This document shows positions 41,215-50,717 of a stretch of 64,000 nt of DNA, one piece after another. This stretch comes from an uncultured Pelagibacteraceae bacterium (GTDB lineage: Bacteria > Pseudomonadota > Alphaproteobacteria > Pelagibacterales > Pelagibacteraceae), in NCBI GenBank assembly GCA_902555435.1, contig CACDRL010000004.1, positions 33,782-97,781 of the forward strand, given 5' to 3'. Within the stretch, counting starts at the first letter, position 1. Each line of letters starts with the position of its first letter. A program made the translations under genes and the position numbers. Under the pieces are notes generated by a model. The model searched no databases, had not been told where the DNA came from, and saw nothing but the letters and a program-made list of their open reading frames with translations.

Positions 41215-41631
41215 ATGCATAAAACTTTTAGCCATAATGTTAAAATTTACTATGAGGATACTGACTCAGGAGGAGTAGTTTATTATGCAAATTTTTTAAA
41301 ATACTTTGAAAGAGCAAGAACTGAAGCTCTATTAACTATTGGTTTAAGTAATTTAAAAATTAAAGATGATTTTAATTCTTTAATAATCGTAAAATCATGT
41401 AATATTGAATATAAAAAATCAGCATACTTAGAAGATAATTTAACAATAAAATCTTTTATTTCTTCTTTATCAAAAACCTCTTTTGTAATGGATCAATCAA
41501 TTTACAGAGATGATTTATTAATTGTTGATGCAAAAATACATTTAGTTTTTATAAATACCAATGGAAAGCCTACAAAAATTCCTGAGATTGTTTTAAATAG
41601 TTTTGAGCCTTATATTTTAAAATCTAAATAG
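41215..41631 (+). CDS. ybgC: Acyl-CoA thioesterase YbgC (hotdog fold)
   Basis: A 138-residue 4-hydroxybenzoyl-CoA thioesterase family protein, the type found next to tol-pal. The active-site motif is YYEDTDSGGVVYYANFLKYFERAR at about 12-34 (quoted in parts: EDTDSGGVVYYANF, with Asp17 the catalytic residue and the YYAN/F...E pattern). It hydrolyses acyl-CoAs and is linked with phospholipid metabolism and the Tol system, but tolQRAB are not in the window. Its end overlaps the opposing glycosylase gene by 8 bases. Confidence 0.9.
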   Translation: MHKTFSHNVKIYYEDTDSGGVVYYANFLKYFERARTEALLTIGLSNLKIKDDFNSLIIVKSCNIEYKKSAYLEDNLTIKSFISSLSKTSFVMDQSIYRDDLLIVDAKIHLVFINTNGKPTKIPEIVLNSFEPYILKSK

Positions 41632-42304
41632 CTGTTGCTCTTTTTATTTTTTTGAAAAAATTGATTATCATTTTTTCAGATATTAATTTTGTATTTACAT
41701 TTCTAGGGCTTGGATGATAACACGCGTACAATTTGATTTTATTTGATAAATTATAATACTTCCCATGCTTAAAATTAAATTTACCATTTAATTTATTTTT
41801 TCTTTTGTAATATTTAATACAATTATCAAAGGCAACTTTACCTAAAGCAACAATTGTTTGGACTTGATTTAAAGTTTCAATCTCATTTTCAAAATGGTCA
41901 GAACAATTTGTGAGCTCTTCATTTGTTGGTCTATCACCAGGAGGAACACATTTTAGTATATTGGTAATAAAGGTTGATTTTAATTCTAGTCCATCATTTA
42001 AACTTTCTGAATATGGTAGATTAGAAATATTTGCTTTATTTAAACAAGAAAATAGGAAATCACTTGATTTATCTCCAGTAAAAGGTCTCCCGGTTCTAGT
42101 TCCACCATGAGCTGCTGGTGCCAGACCTAATATTAATAGTTTCGAATTTATCTTACCAAATCCAGGAACTGGTTTTGCCCAATAAGCTTCATTTATATTT
42201 TGTTTTCTCTTTTCAGTAGATATTTTTTTAATAAAATTAATTAATCTTGGACATTTTCTACATTTAATAATTTTCTTATTAAGTTTTTTTAATTTAATAT
42301 TCAT
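41624..42304 (-). CDS. Family 5 uracil-DNA glycosylase (UdgB-type)
   Basis: Removes uracil and other deaminated bases from DNA. The 226-residue protein (start ATG at 42304; the frame also allows a TTG one codon earlier) has the family 5 motif GLAPAAHGGTRTGRPFTGD around 74-92 in two halves, where the Asp/Asn of family 1 is absent, and the second motif CYHPSPRNVNT at about 193-203. Cysteines in CRKCPRL, CVPPG and CYHPS are the ligands of the 4Fe-4S cluster. Its start is divergent from the histidine phosphatase gene with only 2 bases between the start codons. Confidence 0.9.
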   Translation of the reverse strand: MNIKLKKLNKKIIKCRKCPRLINFIKKISTEKRKQNINEAYWAKPVPGFGKINSKLLILGLAPAAHGGTRTGRPFTGDKSSDFLFSCLNKANISNLPYSESLNDGLELKSTFITNILKCVPPGDRPTNEELTNCSDHFENEIETLNQVQTIVALGKVAFDNCIKYYKRKNKLNGKFNFKHGKYYNLSNKIKLYACYHPSPRNVNTKLISEKMIINFFKKIKRATAI

Positions 42305-42306
42305 CA

Positions 42307-42864
42307 ATGAAAATTTTTAAATATTTTTTAATTATATTTATATTTTTAAATTCTCCAATTAAAGCAGATTCTAGTAAAGCTATTATTAATGAGCTTCAAA
42401 AAGGAGGTAAGTTAATATTTATTCGTCATGCTTATGCACCAGGAGGAGGAGATCCTCCTAATTTTGATATTAACATATGTGAAACACAAAGAAATTTGAA
42501 CGACGAGGGAAGGGAACAATCCAAAAAAATTGGTAATTTCTTTAAAACAAACAATATTTCAATTAATAAAATTTATTCAAGTGAGTGGTGTAGGTGTAAA
42601 GAAACTGCAGAAATAGCTTTCAAAAAATTTGAAACAAAAAATTTTTTGAATTCTTTCTTTAGTGCAAAATTTTCTAAAAATAGAAAGAAACAAGTTATTG
42701 ATTTTAACAAGTTTTTAAAAACGTGGGACCAAAAACAAAATATAATTTTTGTTACACATTACGTAGTAATATCTGAGCTTTTAAATTATGCTCCTGCATC
42801 AGGCGAGATTGTTATTTCAGATAAAAATTTAAAAGTAATTGATACTTTAGAAATAGAATATTAA
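42307..42864 (+). CDS. Exported histidine phosphatase superfamily protein
   Basis: A 185-residue protein with a signal peptide (residues 1-20, cleaved near IKA-D). The mature domain has the RHA motif in LIFIRHAYAPGGGDPPNF (phospho-histidine His40), ETQRNLNDEGREQSKKIG, SSEWCRCKETAEIAF (acid/Arg region) and FVTHYVVISEL with the second His. Branch 1 of the superfamily; substrates include phospho-sugars and phosphoproteins. A pair of cysteines (ICETQ and WCRC) is of note for a periplasmic protein. The start is adjacent to the divergent glycosylase start. Confidence 0.82.
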   Translation: MKIFKYFLIIFIFLNSPIKADSSKAIINELQKGGKLIFIRHAYAPGGGDPPNFDINICETQRNLNDEGREQSKKIGNFFKTNNISINKIYSSEWCRCKETAEIAFKKFETKNFLNSFFSAKFSKNRKKQVIDFNKFLKTWDQKQNIIFVTHYVVISELLNYAPASGEIVISDKNLKVIDTLEIEY

Positions 42865-42874
42865 ATTAGGAATT

Positions 42875-43018
42875 ATGTCCTCAAAAAGAGCCATGCGACA
42901 AGCACAAAAACAGGCTTTTGCAAAGCACAGATCAAATATATCAAATTCAAGATTTGATTTTAGAAAGAAAAATTTAAATCAGGAAAAAAAATCTAAAATT
43001 ATAAAAAAAAATATTTAG
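42875..43018 (+). CDS. Small basic protein, unknown function
   Basis: A 47-residue, strongly basic and hydrophilic protein starting MSSKRAMRQAQKQAFAKH, with a TAGGAATT ribosome site in front of the ATG, 10 bases after the histidine phosphatase stop. Lys, Arg, Gln and Asn make up most of the sequence and there is no hydrophobic segment. It could bind RNA or ribosomes, an inference from composition only. Its end lies 3 bases from the end of the reverse-strand small membrane protein gene. No family recognised. Confidence 0.5.
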   Translation: MSSKRAMRQAQKQAFAKHRSNISNSRFDFRKKNLNQEKKSKIIKKNI

Positions 43019-43021
43019 TAC

Positions 43022-43195
43022 TTATTTTTTCTCGTTCTTATCTGCAAAAAATAAAGCTATTATAAATATTACGGTCCATGCAAATACAGACAATGTTTTT
43101 AAGGGAGTGGTATCTAAACCCCAAACATCGAAGAATAAAGCACCAATAATTATTCCTATCGCATAAATAATGCTTAAAATTTTAACTTTGCTCAT
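43022..43195 (-). CDS. Small two-segment membrane protein, unknown function
   Basis: A 57-residue frame on the reverse strand, ATG at 43195. Two hydrophobic segments (about residues 5-23 and 34-50) are joined by a short loop DVWGLDTTPLKT, and the C-terminus is charged (DKNEKK). It lies just downstream of the DUF1289 gene (6-base gap) on the same strand. Resembles in layout the 46-residue protein at 41016-41156. No family recognised; the layout and residue content argue for a real gene. Confidence 0.55.
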   Translation of the reverse strand: MSKVKILSIIYAIGIIIGALFFDVWGLDTTPLKTLSVFAWTVIFIIALFFADKNEKK

Positions 43196-43201
43196 ATTAT
43201 T

Positions 43202-43453
43202 TTATTTTTTAATCAAGTTTTTCTTGAAAAGAGATATCCCGTTATTGATTTTGTAAGAATAAGATTCTTTAAAACTTTCAAGTTGCCAACCAGTCAGTCT
43301 TTTTTCAATTTCATTTAAATTCTCATTTTTCCAATCGTCTGATGTTTCCTCAAGTTTCCAAAGTCTTTTTTCCTCGTTATTTCTTCCACAACCATAGCAA
43401 TAGCCGGTCGAAGGATCTGTTTTACAAATACTAATACAAGGCGAAATAATCAT
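43202..43453 (-). CDS. DUF1289 domain protein
   Basis: An 83-residue protein with the DUF1289 cysteine signature at its N-terminus: SPCISICKTDPSTGYCYGCGR (Cys6, Cys10, Cys18, Cys21 by count of the pattern C-x3-C-x7-C-x2-C), which is expected to bind zinc or an iron-sulfur cluster. The signature is followed by W and helices with EIEKRL. Function of the family is unknown, although members are widespread in proteobacteria. First gene of a leftward pair with the 57-residue membrane protein; divergent from tRNA-Leu. Confidence 0.82.
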   Translation of the reverse strand: MIISPCISICKTDPSTGYCYGCGRNNEEKRLWKLEETSDDWKNENLNEIEKRLTGWQLESFKESYSYKINNGISLFKKNLIKK

Positions 43454-43492
43454 TTTTTTATATTTTTATATTCTTTTACACTATTATTCGGA

Positions 43493-43521
43493 TTGGACAA
43501 ATGAGTTCAATAATATATAAA
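43493..43521 (+). promoter_or_regulatory. Promoter of tRNA-Leu (and probably tig)
   Basis: TTGGAC at 43493-43498 (5 of 6) is followed after exactly 17 bases by TATAAA at 43516-43521 (5 of 6). Transcription would start near 43528, about 9 bases before the mature tRNA. No terminator is seen between the tRNA and the trigger factor gene, so read-through into tig is likely. Confidence 0.55.
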
Positions 43522-43536
43522 GCACCTAATTTAACT

Positions 43537-43621
43537 GGGGCGATGGCGGAATTGGTAGACGCGCTGGTCTTAGGAACCAGTCGAGCAATCGGTGAAGGTT
43601 CGAGTCCTTTTCGCCCTACCA
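43537..43621 (+). tRNA. tRNA-Leu (anticodon TAG)
   Basis: An 85-base type II tRNA. The acceptor stem is GGGGCGA (43537-43543) with TCGCCCT (43611-43617), the discriminator is A43618 and CCA is encoded (43619-43621). The anticodon stem-loop CTGGT-CTTAGGA-ACCAG gives anticodon TAG. The D arm (GGCGGAATTGGTAGAC) and T arm (GGTTCGAGTCC) are canonical and the extra arm is long, as expected for Leu. Confidence 0.95.
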
Positions 43622-43631
43622 TTAATAAATT

Positions 43632-45077
43632 ATGAAAGTTACTGTAGAAAATAAAAAAGGCTTAAACAAAGATTTAAAAATTTTTATCGATAAAGAGACT
43701 ATGAACTCTTATATGGATGAAAAATATGAAGAGATTAAAGGAACAGTAAATTTAAAAGGTTTTCGTCCAGGAAAAGTACCAAAAGAAATTTTAAAGAGAC
43801 AATTCGGCAAAGCTGTATTTGGCGAGGTATTAGACAAAGTTTTAAAAGATACATCCACAAAAGCTTTAGAAGAAAAAAAAATTAAACCAGCGGGTCAGCC
43901 AAAATTAGATCTAAAAACGTATGGGGAAGATAAAGAATTAGAATATGTATTGTCAGTTACTGAATTACCTAAAGTAGAGATTACATCATTAGAAAACATT
44001 AAATTTGATGAATACACTGTTAAAATTGATGATAGTGAGACAGATAAAAGAATAAAAGAAATTGCTAAGAACCAACCAAATTTTAAAGAAGGTGCAGCTG
44101 ACACAAAAGCAAAAGAAGGTGATCTTGTTGTATTAGATTATAAAGCAACGATTGATGGTAAAGAATTTAAAGGAAGCGAAGGAAAAAATACACAGCTTAC
44201 TCTTGGTAAAGACTTATTTTTGAAAGGTTTTGATAAGCAGTTAATTGATGTTAAAAAAGATGATGAGAAAGTTGTTGAAGCAACACTTCCAGAGAATTAC
44301 CCTGAAAAAGAATTAGTTAACAAAAAAGCTAAATTTAATTGTAAAATTTTATCTGTTAAACAACCACAAGAGGTGAAAATTGATGATGATTTTGCAAAAA
44401 ATTTAGGTGCTAAGGATTTAAAAGATCTTAAAGCTTTAATTTCAAAACAAATAAATGACGAATATAAAAATTCTTTAGATCAACTTTCAAAAAATCAAAT
44501 TTTAAAAGAAATTGAAAAAATTAAAGTTGATGAATTACCAGAAAACTTAGTCGAGGAAGAAGTTAAGATTCTTTCACAAGGTATGTCTGAAGATGAGGCT
44601 AAAAAGAATAAAAAATCTTTTGAGGAAAAAGCAAAAACAAGAATTAAAACTGGATTAATCTTAAACGAATTTGGTGAAAAAAATCAAATCAAAGTTAGTG
44701 AACAAGAAATTCAAGCTGAAGTTCAAAAGCAATTAAGAATGATGCCAGGGCAAGAGAAAATGGTTATGGATTTTTATCAAAAAAATCCATCTGCTTTAGC
44801 TAGTCTTAGAGGCACCGTTTATGAGGAGAAAATTTTAAATCTTATAAAAGAAAAAGGAAAACCAAATAAAAAAGAAATTTCAAAAGATGAGGCAGAAAAA
44901 ATCCTAAAAGAAGCTAATAAACACGATCACGATCATGATCATTCGCATGATCACGAACCTAAAAAAGAAACAAAAAATAAACCAGCCGCAAAAGCTTCAA
45001 AGAAAAAAAAACCTTCTACAAAAACAGCAAAAGCAAAACCAGCAGCCAAAAAAACAAAAAAAGTTAGCAAAAAGTAA
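43632..45077 (+). CDS. tig: Trigger factor with extended His- and Lys-rich tail
   Basis: Ribosome-bound chaperone and peptidyl-prolyl isomerase. The ribosome-binding signature GFRPGKVP is at about 41-48, the FKBP-type domain spans about 155-245 ([17 protein letters not shown]), and the helical chaperone arms follow to about 425. The 481 residues exceed the usual length because of a tail: residues 431-441 alternate His and Asp (six His), and about 446-481 are Lys/Ala/Pro/Thr-rich with a net strong positive charge. The tail could bind divalent metals and rRNA; that is inference. Starts 10 bases after tRNA-Leu, the usual clpPX neighbourhood. Confidence 0.95.
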   Translation: MKVTVENKKGLNKDLKIFIDKETMNSYMDEKYEEIKGTVNLKGFRPGKVPKEILKRQFGKAVFGEVLDKVLKDTSTKALEEKKIKPAGQPKLDLKTYGEDKELEYVLSVTELPKVEITSLENIKFDEYTVKIDDSETDKRIKEIAKNQPNFKEGAADTKAKEGDLVVLDYKATIDGKEFKGSEGKNTQLTLGKDLFLKGFDKQLIDVKKDDEKVVEATLPENYPEKELVNKKAKFNCKILSVKQPQEVKIDDDFAKNLGAKDLKDLKALISKQINDEYKNSLDQLSKNQILKEIEKIKVDELPENLVEEEVKILSQGMSEDEAKKNKKSFEEKAKTRIKTGLILNEFGEKNQIKVSEQEIQAEVQKQLRMMPGQEKMVMDFYQKNPSALASLRGTVYEEKILNLIKEKGKPNKKEISKDEAEKILKEANKHDHDHDHSHDHEPKKETKNKPAAKASKKKKPSTKTAKAKPAAKKTKKVSKK

Positions 45078-45109
45078 TCACAAGTTGTATAAGTAGATCG
45101 AATCAACCT

Positions 45110-45721
45110 ATGACAACAAAATTATCAGAACACATGAGCAGTCTAGTGCCGATGGTTGTAGAGCAATCAAGTAAAGGTGAAAGAGCTTATGATATTTACT
45201 CAAGACTTTTAAAGGAAAGAATTATTTTTTTAACAGGTCAGATAAATGACAATATTGCGTCTTTGGTAACAGCTCAGTTATTATTTTTAGAAGCTGAAGA
45301 TCCAAAGAAAGAAATTTATTTATATATCAACAGTCCTGGTGGGTTAGTTACAGCAGGTCTAGGAATTTACGATACTATGCAATACGTAAAACCAGATATA
45401 TCAACTTTATGTATTGGACAAGCTGCATCCATGGGATCTTTTTTGTTGGCTGCAGGAACTAAAGGTAAAAGGTTTTCATTACCCAACTCAAGAATAATGG
45501 TTCACCAACCTTCAGCAGGTTTTCAAGGACAAGCTACAGATATTGAAATTCATGCTAATGAAGTCTTGTCATTAAAAAAAAGATTAAATGAAATTTATTC
45601 AAAACATACAGGCAAAACTGTTGATGAAATAAAATCTGCTTTAGAAAGAGATAATTTCATGACTGCTGATGTCGCACAATCATTTGGTCTTATTGACGAA
45701 GTAGTAGAAAAAAGATCATAA
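45110..45721 (+). CDS. clpP: ATP-dependent Clp protease proteolytic subunit
   Basis: A 203-residue serine protease that forms the tetradecameric chamber used by ClpX. The catalytic triad is Ser107 in GQAASMGS, His132 in MVHQPSAG and Asp181 in [21 protein letters not shown] (74-88) is the conserved substrate strand region. The short N-terminal stretch before [14 protein letters not shown] would be the propeptide/axial loop. It follows tig by 32 bases and precedes clpX by 89 bases. Confidence 0.98.
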   Translation: MTTKLSEHMSSLVPMVVEQSSKGERAYDIYSRLLKERIIFLTGQINDNIASLVTAQLLFLEAEDPKKEIYLYINSPGGLVTAGLGIYDTMQYVKPDISTLCIGQAASMGSFLLAAGTKGKRFSLPNSRIMVHQPSAGFQGQATDIEIHANEVLSLKKRLNEIYSKHTGKTVDEIKSALERDNFMTADVAQSFGLIDEVVEKRS

Positions 45722-45773
45722 TATACAATATATTGTTAATTTATTAATCCGAACTTGATTAGTATGAGTCATC

Positions 45774-45779
45774 TATAAT
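45774..45779 (+). promoter_or_regulatory. -10 element candidate upstream of clpX
   Basis: A perfect TATAAT lies 31 bases before the clpX ATG, in the 89-base clpP-clpX spacer. The -35 region is poor (an off-spacing TTGATT 13 bases upstream), so recognition by an activator or an alternative sigma factor is possible. It would allow clpX to be transcribed separately from tig-clpP. Confidence 0.3.
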
Positions 45780-45810
45780 AAAGTAATGAAATTGATTCGT
45801 TTAAAAAATT

Positions 45811-47079
45811 ATGAGTACAAGTAATAAAAACATTCTTTACTGCTCTTTTTGTGGAAAGAGCCAACACGAAGTTAGAAAATTAATTGCAGGTCCAACTGTA
45901 TTTATTTGTGACGAATGTGTTGAGCTTTGTATGGACATTATAAAAGAGGAAAGCAAAGATACTTTTGTTAAACACCAAGACGGCCTTCCTTCACCAAAAG
46001 AAATTTGTTCAGTATTAGACGATTATGTTATTGGTCAATCTCATGCTAAGAAAGTTCTTTCAGTAGCTGTACACAATCATTACAAAAGACTTAATTATGA
46101 AAATAAAACTAGTAAGAATGTTGAATTATCTAAATCAAATATTTTATTAGTTGGGCCAACTGGTTGTGGTAAAACTTTATTAGCACAAACTCTTGCTAGA
46201 ATTTTAGATGTTCCATTTACAATGGCAGATGCAACAACACTGACTGAAGCAGGATATGTTGGTGAGGATGTTGAAAATATTATTTTAAAATTACTTCAAG
46301 CTTCAGATTATAATGTTGAAAAAGCACAACGTGGAATTGTGTATATAGATGAAGTTGATAAAATTAGTAGAAAATCTGAAAACCCATCAATTACAAGAGA
46401 TGTATCTGGAGAAGGAGTTCAACAAGCTTTATTAAAAATAATGGAAGGAACTGTTGCAAGCGTTCCACCCCAAGGAGGCAGAAAACATCCTCAACAAGAA
46501 TTTTTACAAGTAGACACTACTAATATTCTTTTTATTTGTGGAGGCGCATTTGCTGGTTTAGACAAGATTATTTCTCAGAGAGATAAAGGCACTTCAATTG
46601 GTTTTGGAGCGGACGTAAAAAACACTCAAGACAAAAAGACTGGAGAGTGGATGAAGGGATTAGAGCCCGAGGATTTATTGAAATTTGGATTAATACCAGA
46701 GTTTATTGGAAGATTACCAATGATAGCGACTCTTGAAGATTTAGATGAAAAATCATTGATCAAAATTTTACAAGAACCCAAAAACTCCTTAACTAAACAG
46801 TATCAAGAATTATTTAAGTTAGATGGAGCGAAATTAACATTTAAGGAAAATGCTCTGAAAGAAATAGCACAAAAAGCAATTAGCAAAAAAACAGGGGCAA
46901 GAGGATTGAGATCAATATTAGAAAATATATTATTAAAAACTATGTACGATCTCCCAAGTCAAGACAACATTGAAGAAGTAATTGTTGATGCAGGAGCTGC
47001 AAAAGGTCAATCACAACCAATTTTAGTTCATTCTAAAGGGGAAAATAAATCTAAGTCTAGCAAAACATCAGCGGCTTAA
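45811..47079 (+). CDS. clpX: ATP-dependent Clp protease ATP-binding subunit ClpX
   Basis: AAA+ unfoldase that feeds substrates to ClpP. The 422 residues contain the N-terminal zinc-binding domain with Cys11, Cys14, Cys33 and Cys36 (CSFC and CDEC), Walker A GPTGCGKT at about 113-120, Walker [11 protein letters not shown] near 178-187, the pore loop GYVGED near 150-155 and sensor 2 region [11 protein letters not shown] near 362. The family RKH loop is seen in the [10 protein letters not shown] stretch. Length is usual. Confidence 0.98.
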   Translation: MSTSNKNILYCSFCGKSQHEVRKLIAGPTVFICDECVELCMDIIKEESKDTFVKHQDGLPSPKEICSVLDDYVIGQSHAKKVLSVAVHNHYKRLNYENKTSKNVELSKSNILLVGPTGCGKTLLAQTLARILDVPFTMADATTLTEAGYVGEDVENIILKLLQASDYNVEKAQRGIVYIDEVDKISRKSENPSITRDVSGEGVQQALLKIMEGTVASVPPQGGRKHPQQEFLQVDTTNILFICGGAFAGLDKIISQRDKGTSIGFGADVKNTQDKKTGEWMKGLEPEDLLKFGLIPEFIGRLPMIATLEDLDEKSLIKILQEPKNSLTKQYQELFKLDGAKLTFKENALKEIAQKAISKKTGARGLRSILENILLKTMYDLPSQDNIEEVIVDAGAAKGQSQPILVHSKGENKSKSSKTSAA

Positions 47080-47139
47080 TATCCTTAATAAGTAACAAAA
47101 ACCTATTGCAATATAATATATAATATCCATATTATTCTC

Positions 47140-49518
47140 ATGGATGTTAAAATATCATTGCCGTTATTACCTTTAAGAGACATTGTCGTCTTCCCGAGCA
47201 TGGTAATCCCTCTGTTTGTGGGAAGAGATAAATCTATTTCTGCACTTAATGAGGTGATGAAAAAAGACAAGAAGATCATTCTTGTAACACAAAAAAATTC
47301 AGAGATAGACGATCCTAAAAAAACAGACGTATTTATGTATGGTTGTGAAGGAAGCATCCTACAATTATTAAAATTACCAGATGGAACTGTAAAAGTTTTA
47401 GTAGAAGGTATTAAGAGAGTTAAAATTTTAGATTTTAAAGATAATGAGAAATTTATTACATGTGACTATACATATTTCAATGATATTTTACCAAAAGATG
47501 AAGATTTATTTCCTTTGGCAGCGACTGCCTTAAGAAGATTAGAAAAATTAACTTCTATAAATAAAAAAATTTCGAATGAAACGATAAATACTATTAAGCA
47601 GTTAAAAGACCCTTCTCAAATAGCTGATAATATTGCTTCTCACATCACAGCCACAATTTCAGAAAAACAGCAAATTTTTGAAACTGTAGATGTTAAGAAG
47701 AGATTAAACGCGATAATTAAAATTATGGAGAATGAAACAAGCATAATTGGAGTAGAGAAAAGAATTCGAGGAAGAGTTAAAACTCAAATGGAGAAGACTC
47801 AGAGAGAATACTATTTAAATGAACAGTTGAAAGCTATTCAAAAGGAACTGGGTGAAATTGAAGACGGAAAAGACGAAACTACTAGTTTAAATAAAGCTAT
47901 CACAAAAGCTAAAATGCCAAAAGAAGTTGAAAAAAAATGTCTTCAAGAGCTTAAAAAATTGAAGAACATGAGCCCAATGTCAGCTGAAGCTACAGTAGTT
48001 AGAAATTACCTAGATTGGATGACGGAATTACCTTGGCATAAGAAAAGTGAAGTGGATATCGATTTAACTAAAGCATTAAACATTCTTGATAAAGATCATT
48101 TTGGACTAGAGAAAGTTAAAGAGAGAATTATAGAATTCTTAGCTGTTCAAAAAAGAATGGAAAAGATTAAAGGCCCAATACTATGTTTGGTTGGTCCCCC
48201 TGGTGTTGGCAAAACATCTTTAGGTAAATCTATTGCAAAAGCAACTAACAGAGAATTTGTTAGAATGTCAGTGGGAGGAATGAGAGATGAAGCAGAAATA
48301 AGAGGACACAGAAGAACTTATATTGGATCATTACCAGGTAAAATAATTCAAATGATGAAAAAGGCTGGAACAAAAAATCCGCTAATTTTATTAGATGAGA
48401 TAGATAAAATCGGAAATGATTATAGAGGTGATCCATCGTCTGCATTATTAGAAGCGTTAGATCCAGAACAAAATACTACTTTTAACGATCACTATTTAGA
48501 AGTTGACTATGATTTATCTGATGTAATGTTTGTAACTACAGCAAATACATTAAATATATTACCTCCATTATTAGACAGAATGGAAGTAATAAGACTAGCT
48601 GGTTACACCGAAGATGAAAAAATTAATATAGCTAACAAATATCTACTTCCTAAACAAATTAAAGATAATGGTGTTAAAGAAAAAGAAATGAAATTAGAAA
48701 ACGACATCATAAAAGAAGTGATTAGAGGATACACAAAAGAATCAGGAGTTAGAAACTTAGAAAGAGAAATTTCTAAGCTCGCAAGAAAAGTTGTTAAAAA
48801 AATTGTAGCTGGTGAAGAGAAAGAAGTTCAAATTAATAATAAAAATTTATCTGACTTTCTTGGTGTAGCCAAATTTAAATTTGGTGAATTAGAGTCTGAG
48901 AATAGAGTAGGTATTGTAACCGGACTTGCTTGGACTGAGTATGGTGGCGAAATTTTAAAAATTGAAACAGTAACTATGCCAGGTAAAGGAAGAATGCAAA
49001 TTACTGGTAAACTTGGTGACGTAATGCAAGAATCTGTTAAAGCTGCCAAATCTTTTGTTAGATCAAAGTGTTTAGAGTATGGAATTATTCCACCTTTATT
49101 TGAGAAAAAAGATTTTCACATTCATGTACCAGAAGGAGCAACACCAAAAGATGGTCCATCTGCTGGAATAGGAATGGTAACTTCAATTGTTTCATCCATC
49201 ACAAATATACCTGTGAGAAGAGATGTTGCGATGACTGGTGAGGTAACTTTAACAGGTCAAGTATTGCCAATAGGTGGTCTTAAAGAAAAATTATTAGCTG
49301 CTCATAGAGCTGGAATTAAAGAAGTATTGATTCCAAAAGAAAATGAAAAAGATTTAGTGGATATGCCAAAGAAAATAATAGATGATATTAAAATTACACC
49401 AGTTGAATATGCTGACCAAGTAATTAAGATTGCTTTAACTAAAGAACTTAAACCTACAGAATGGGTTGAAGTAGATTTGGCTAAAAAAGACGATAAATCT
49501 CAAGCTAGTATTCAATAA
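47140..49518 (+). CDS. lon: ATP-dependent protease La (Lon)
   Basis: A 792-residue AAA+ serine protease. The N-terminal substrate-binding domain (about 1-300) starts LPLLPLRDIVVFPSMVIPLFVG, quoted in part as LPLRDIVVFP. The Walker A motif is GPPGVGKT near 349-356 and Walker B LILLDEIDKIG near 412-422. The proteolytic dyad is Ser in KDGPSAG near 670-676 with the Lys in GLKEKLLAAHRAG near 710-722. It degrades misfolded and regulatory proteins. It follows clpX by 60 bases. Several overlapping TATAAT-like sequences lie just upstream. Confidence 0.98.
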   Translation: MDVKISLPLLPLRDIVVFPSMVIPLFVGRDKSISALNEVMKKDKKIILVTQKNSEIDDPKKTDVFMYGCEGSILQLLKLPDGTVKVLVEGIKRVKILDFKDNEKFITCDYTYFNDILPKDEDLFPLAATALRRLEKLTSINKKISNETINTIKQLKDPSQIADNIASHITATISEKQQIFETVDVKKRLNAIIKIMENETSIIGVEKRIRGRVKTQMEKTQREYYLNEQLKAIQKELGEIEDGKDETTSLNKAITKAKMPKEVEKKCLQELKKLKNMSPMSAEATVVRNYLDWMTELPWHKKSEVDIDLTKALNILDKDHFGLEKVKERIIEFLAVQKRMEKIKGPILCLVGPPGVGKTSLGKSIAKATNREFVRMSVGGMRDEAEIRGHRRTYIGSLPGKIIQMMKKAGTKNPLILLDEIDKIGNDYRGDPSSALLEALDPEQNTTFNDHYLEVDYDLSDVMFVTTANTLNILPPLLDRMEVIRLAGYTEDEKINIANKYLLPKQIKDNGVKEKEMKLENDIIKEVIRGYTKESGVRNLEREISKLARKVVKKIVAGEEKEVQINNKNLSDFLGVAKFKFGELESENRVGIVTGLAWTEYGGEILKIETVTMPGKGRMQITGKLGDVMQESVKAAKSFVRSKCLEYGIIPPLFEKKDFHIHVPEGATPKDGPSAGIGMVTSIVSSITNIPVRRDVAMTGEVTLTGQVLPIGGLKEKLLAAHRAGIKEVLIPKENEKDLVDMPKKIIDDIKITPVEYADQVIKIALTKELKPTEWVEVDLAKKDDKSQASIQ

Positions 49519-49568
49519 TAATTAATTTACTTTATTTAAGTGTTGATGTAATAAGTAGCTCTGTTTTG

Positions 49569-49644
49569 GGGCGGTTAGCTCAGTTGGTAGAGCATCTCGT
49601 TTACACCGAGGGGGTCAAAGGTTCGAGTCCTTTACTGCCCACCA
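49569..49644 (+). tRNA. tRNA-Val (anticodon TAC)
   Basis: A 76-base tRNA including encoded CCA (49642-49644). Acceptor GGGCGGT pairs with ACTGCCC, the D arm is GCTCAGTTGGTAGAGC, the anticodon stem CTCG/CGAG encloses TTTACAC with anticodon TAC, and the T arm is AGGTTCGAGTCCT. It lies 50 bases after lon. Confidence 0.95.
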
Positions 49645-49656
49645 AACAAATTAAGT

Positions 49657-49733
49657 GGGGGTGTAGCTCAGTTGGTTAGAGCGATCGCCTGTCACGCGAT
49701 AGGTCGAGGGTTCGAGTCCCTTCACTCCCGCCA
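49657..49733 (+). tRNA. tRNA-Asp (anticodon GTC)
   Basis: A 77-base tRNA including encoded CCA (49731-49733). Acceptor GGGGGTG pairs with CACTCCC (one G-T pair), the D arm is GCTCAGTTGGTTAGAGC, the anticodon loop CTGTCAC within ATCGC/GCGAT gives GTC, and the T arm is GGGTTCGAGTCCC. Twelve bases after tRNA-Val, so the two are made as one transcript, possibly with nuoA. Confidence 0.95.
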
Positions 49734-49820
49734 CTTTTCCCAATAAATAGTCTATTAATATAAACAAAATGTGACTTATCTTCCCTTCAACATCAGATAA
49801 AAACTGATATATAGATTTCC

Positions 49821-50189
49821 ATGTTATCTGAATTTTTAAAAGATTACCTACCAATTATTCTATTTTTAATAATTGCTCTTGGTTTAAGTGTTGCTTTTGT
49901 AGTATTAAATTTTTTACTTTCTCCAAAAAAACCTGATCCAGAAAAATTATCTGCATATGAATGTGGTTTTGAACCATTTCAAGACTCTAGAATGGAGTTT
50001 GATGTAAGATTTTATTTAGTAGCAATTCTGTTTATCATATTTGATCTTGAAATTGCTTTCCTATTTCCATGGGCAATATCATTAGGAAACATTGGTCTAT
50101 TAGGTTTTTCATCAATGATGATTTTTCTATTCATATTAACAGTTGGTTTTATTTATGAATGGAAAAAAGGTGCTCTAGATTGGGAATAA
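49821..50189 (+). CDS. nuoA: NADH-quinone oxidoreductase subunit A
   Basis: A 122-residue membrane subunit of complex I with three hydrophobic segments (about 8-31, 62-83 and 89-112). The conserved loop [14 protein letters not shown] (about 44-57) with Cys48 next to Glu lies at the quinone-site interface, and [12 protein letters not shown] at about 74-85 is the second family signature. First of fourteen nuo genes, 87 bases after tRNA-Asp with a small ATCAG/CTGAT hairpin in the spacer. Confidence 0.97.
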   Translation: MLSEFLKDYLPIILFLIIALGLSVAFVVLNFLLSPKKPDPEKLSAYECGFEPFQDSRMEFDVRFYLVAILFIIFDLEIAFLFPWAISLGNIGLLGFSSMMIFLFILTVGFIYEWKKGALDWE

Positions 50190-50199
50190 AATTAATTTA

Positions 50200-50715
50200 A
50201 TGAACGATAAAATAGAACAAGTTCCTGAAGAGTTTAAACAACTTGCTAAAGATTTTAGTAAAAATGGTTTTATAACTACATCGCTGGATAATTTAATTAA
50301 TTGGTCTAGGTCTGGCTCTTTGCACTGGATGACTTTTGGTCTTGCTTGCTGTGCAGTTGAAATGATGCAAACAGCAATGCCAAGATATGACTTAGAGAGA
50401 TTTGGAGCTGCTCCACGTGGGTCACCAAGACAATCAGATGTAATGATTGTTGCTGGAACATTAACAAATAAAATGGCACCAGCTTTGAGAAAAGTTTATG
50501 ACCAAATGCCAGAACCTAGATATGTAATTTCTATGGGAAGCTGTGCTAATGGCGGAGGTTATTATCATTATTCATATTCAGTTGTAAGAGGTTGTGATCG
50601 TATAGTTCCAGTTGATGTATATGTTCCAGGATGTCCTCCTTCTGCAGAAGCTTTATTATATGGAATTTTACAATTACAAAAAAAAATAAGAAAAAAAGGA
50701 TCTTTTATAAGATAG
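50200..50715 (+). CDS. nuoB: NADH-quinone oxidoreductase subunit B
   Basis: A 171-residue peripheral subunit that holds the terminal iron-sulfur cluster N2, which reduces quinone. The ligands are the adjacent Cys50 and Cys51 in LACCAVEMM, one Cys in [13 protein letters not shown] and one in [11 protein letters not shown]. The stretch [19 protein letters not shown] (in parts) is family-specific. No fusion to nuoC or nuoD. Confidence 0.98.
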   Translation: MNDKIEQVPEEFKQLAKDFSKNGFITTSLDNLINWSRSGSLHWMTFGLACCAVEMMQTAMPRYDLERFGAAPRGSPRQSDVMIVAGTLTNKMAPALRKVYDQMPEPRYVISMGSCANGGGYYHYSYSVVRGCDRIVPVDVYVPGCPPSAEALLYGILQLQKKIRKKGSFIR

Positions 50716-50717
50716 TC

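Noticed and set aside
45754..45780. Heat-shock (RpoH) promoter before clpX
   Set aside because: CTTG is present but the spacing to the downstream element does not fit the alphaproteobacterial RpoH consensus; only the TATAAT was kept, with low confidence.
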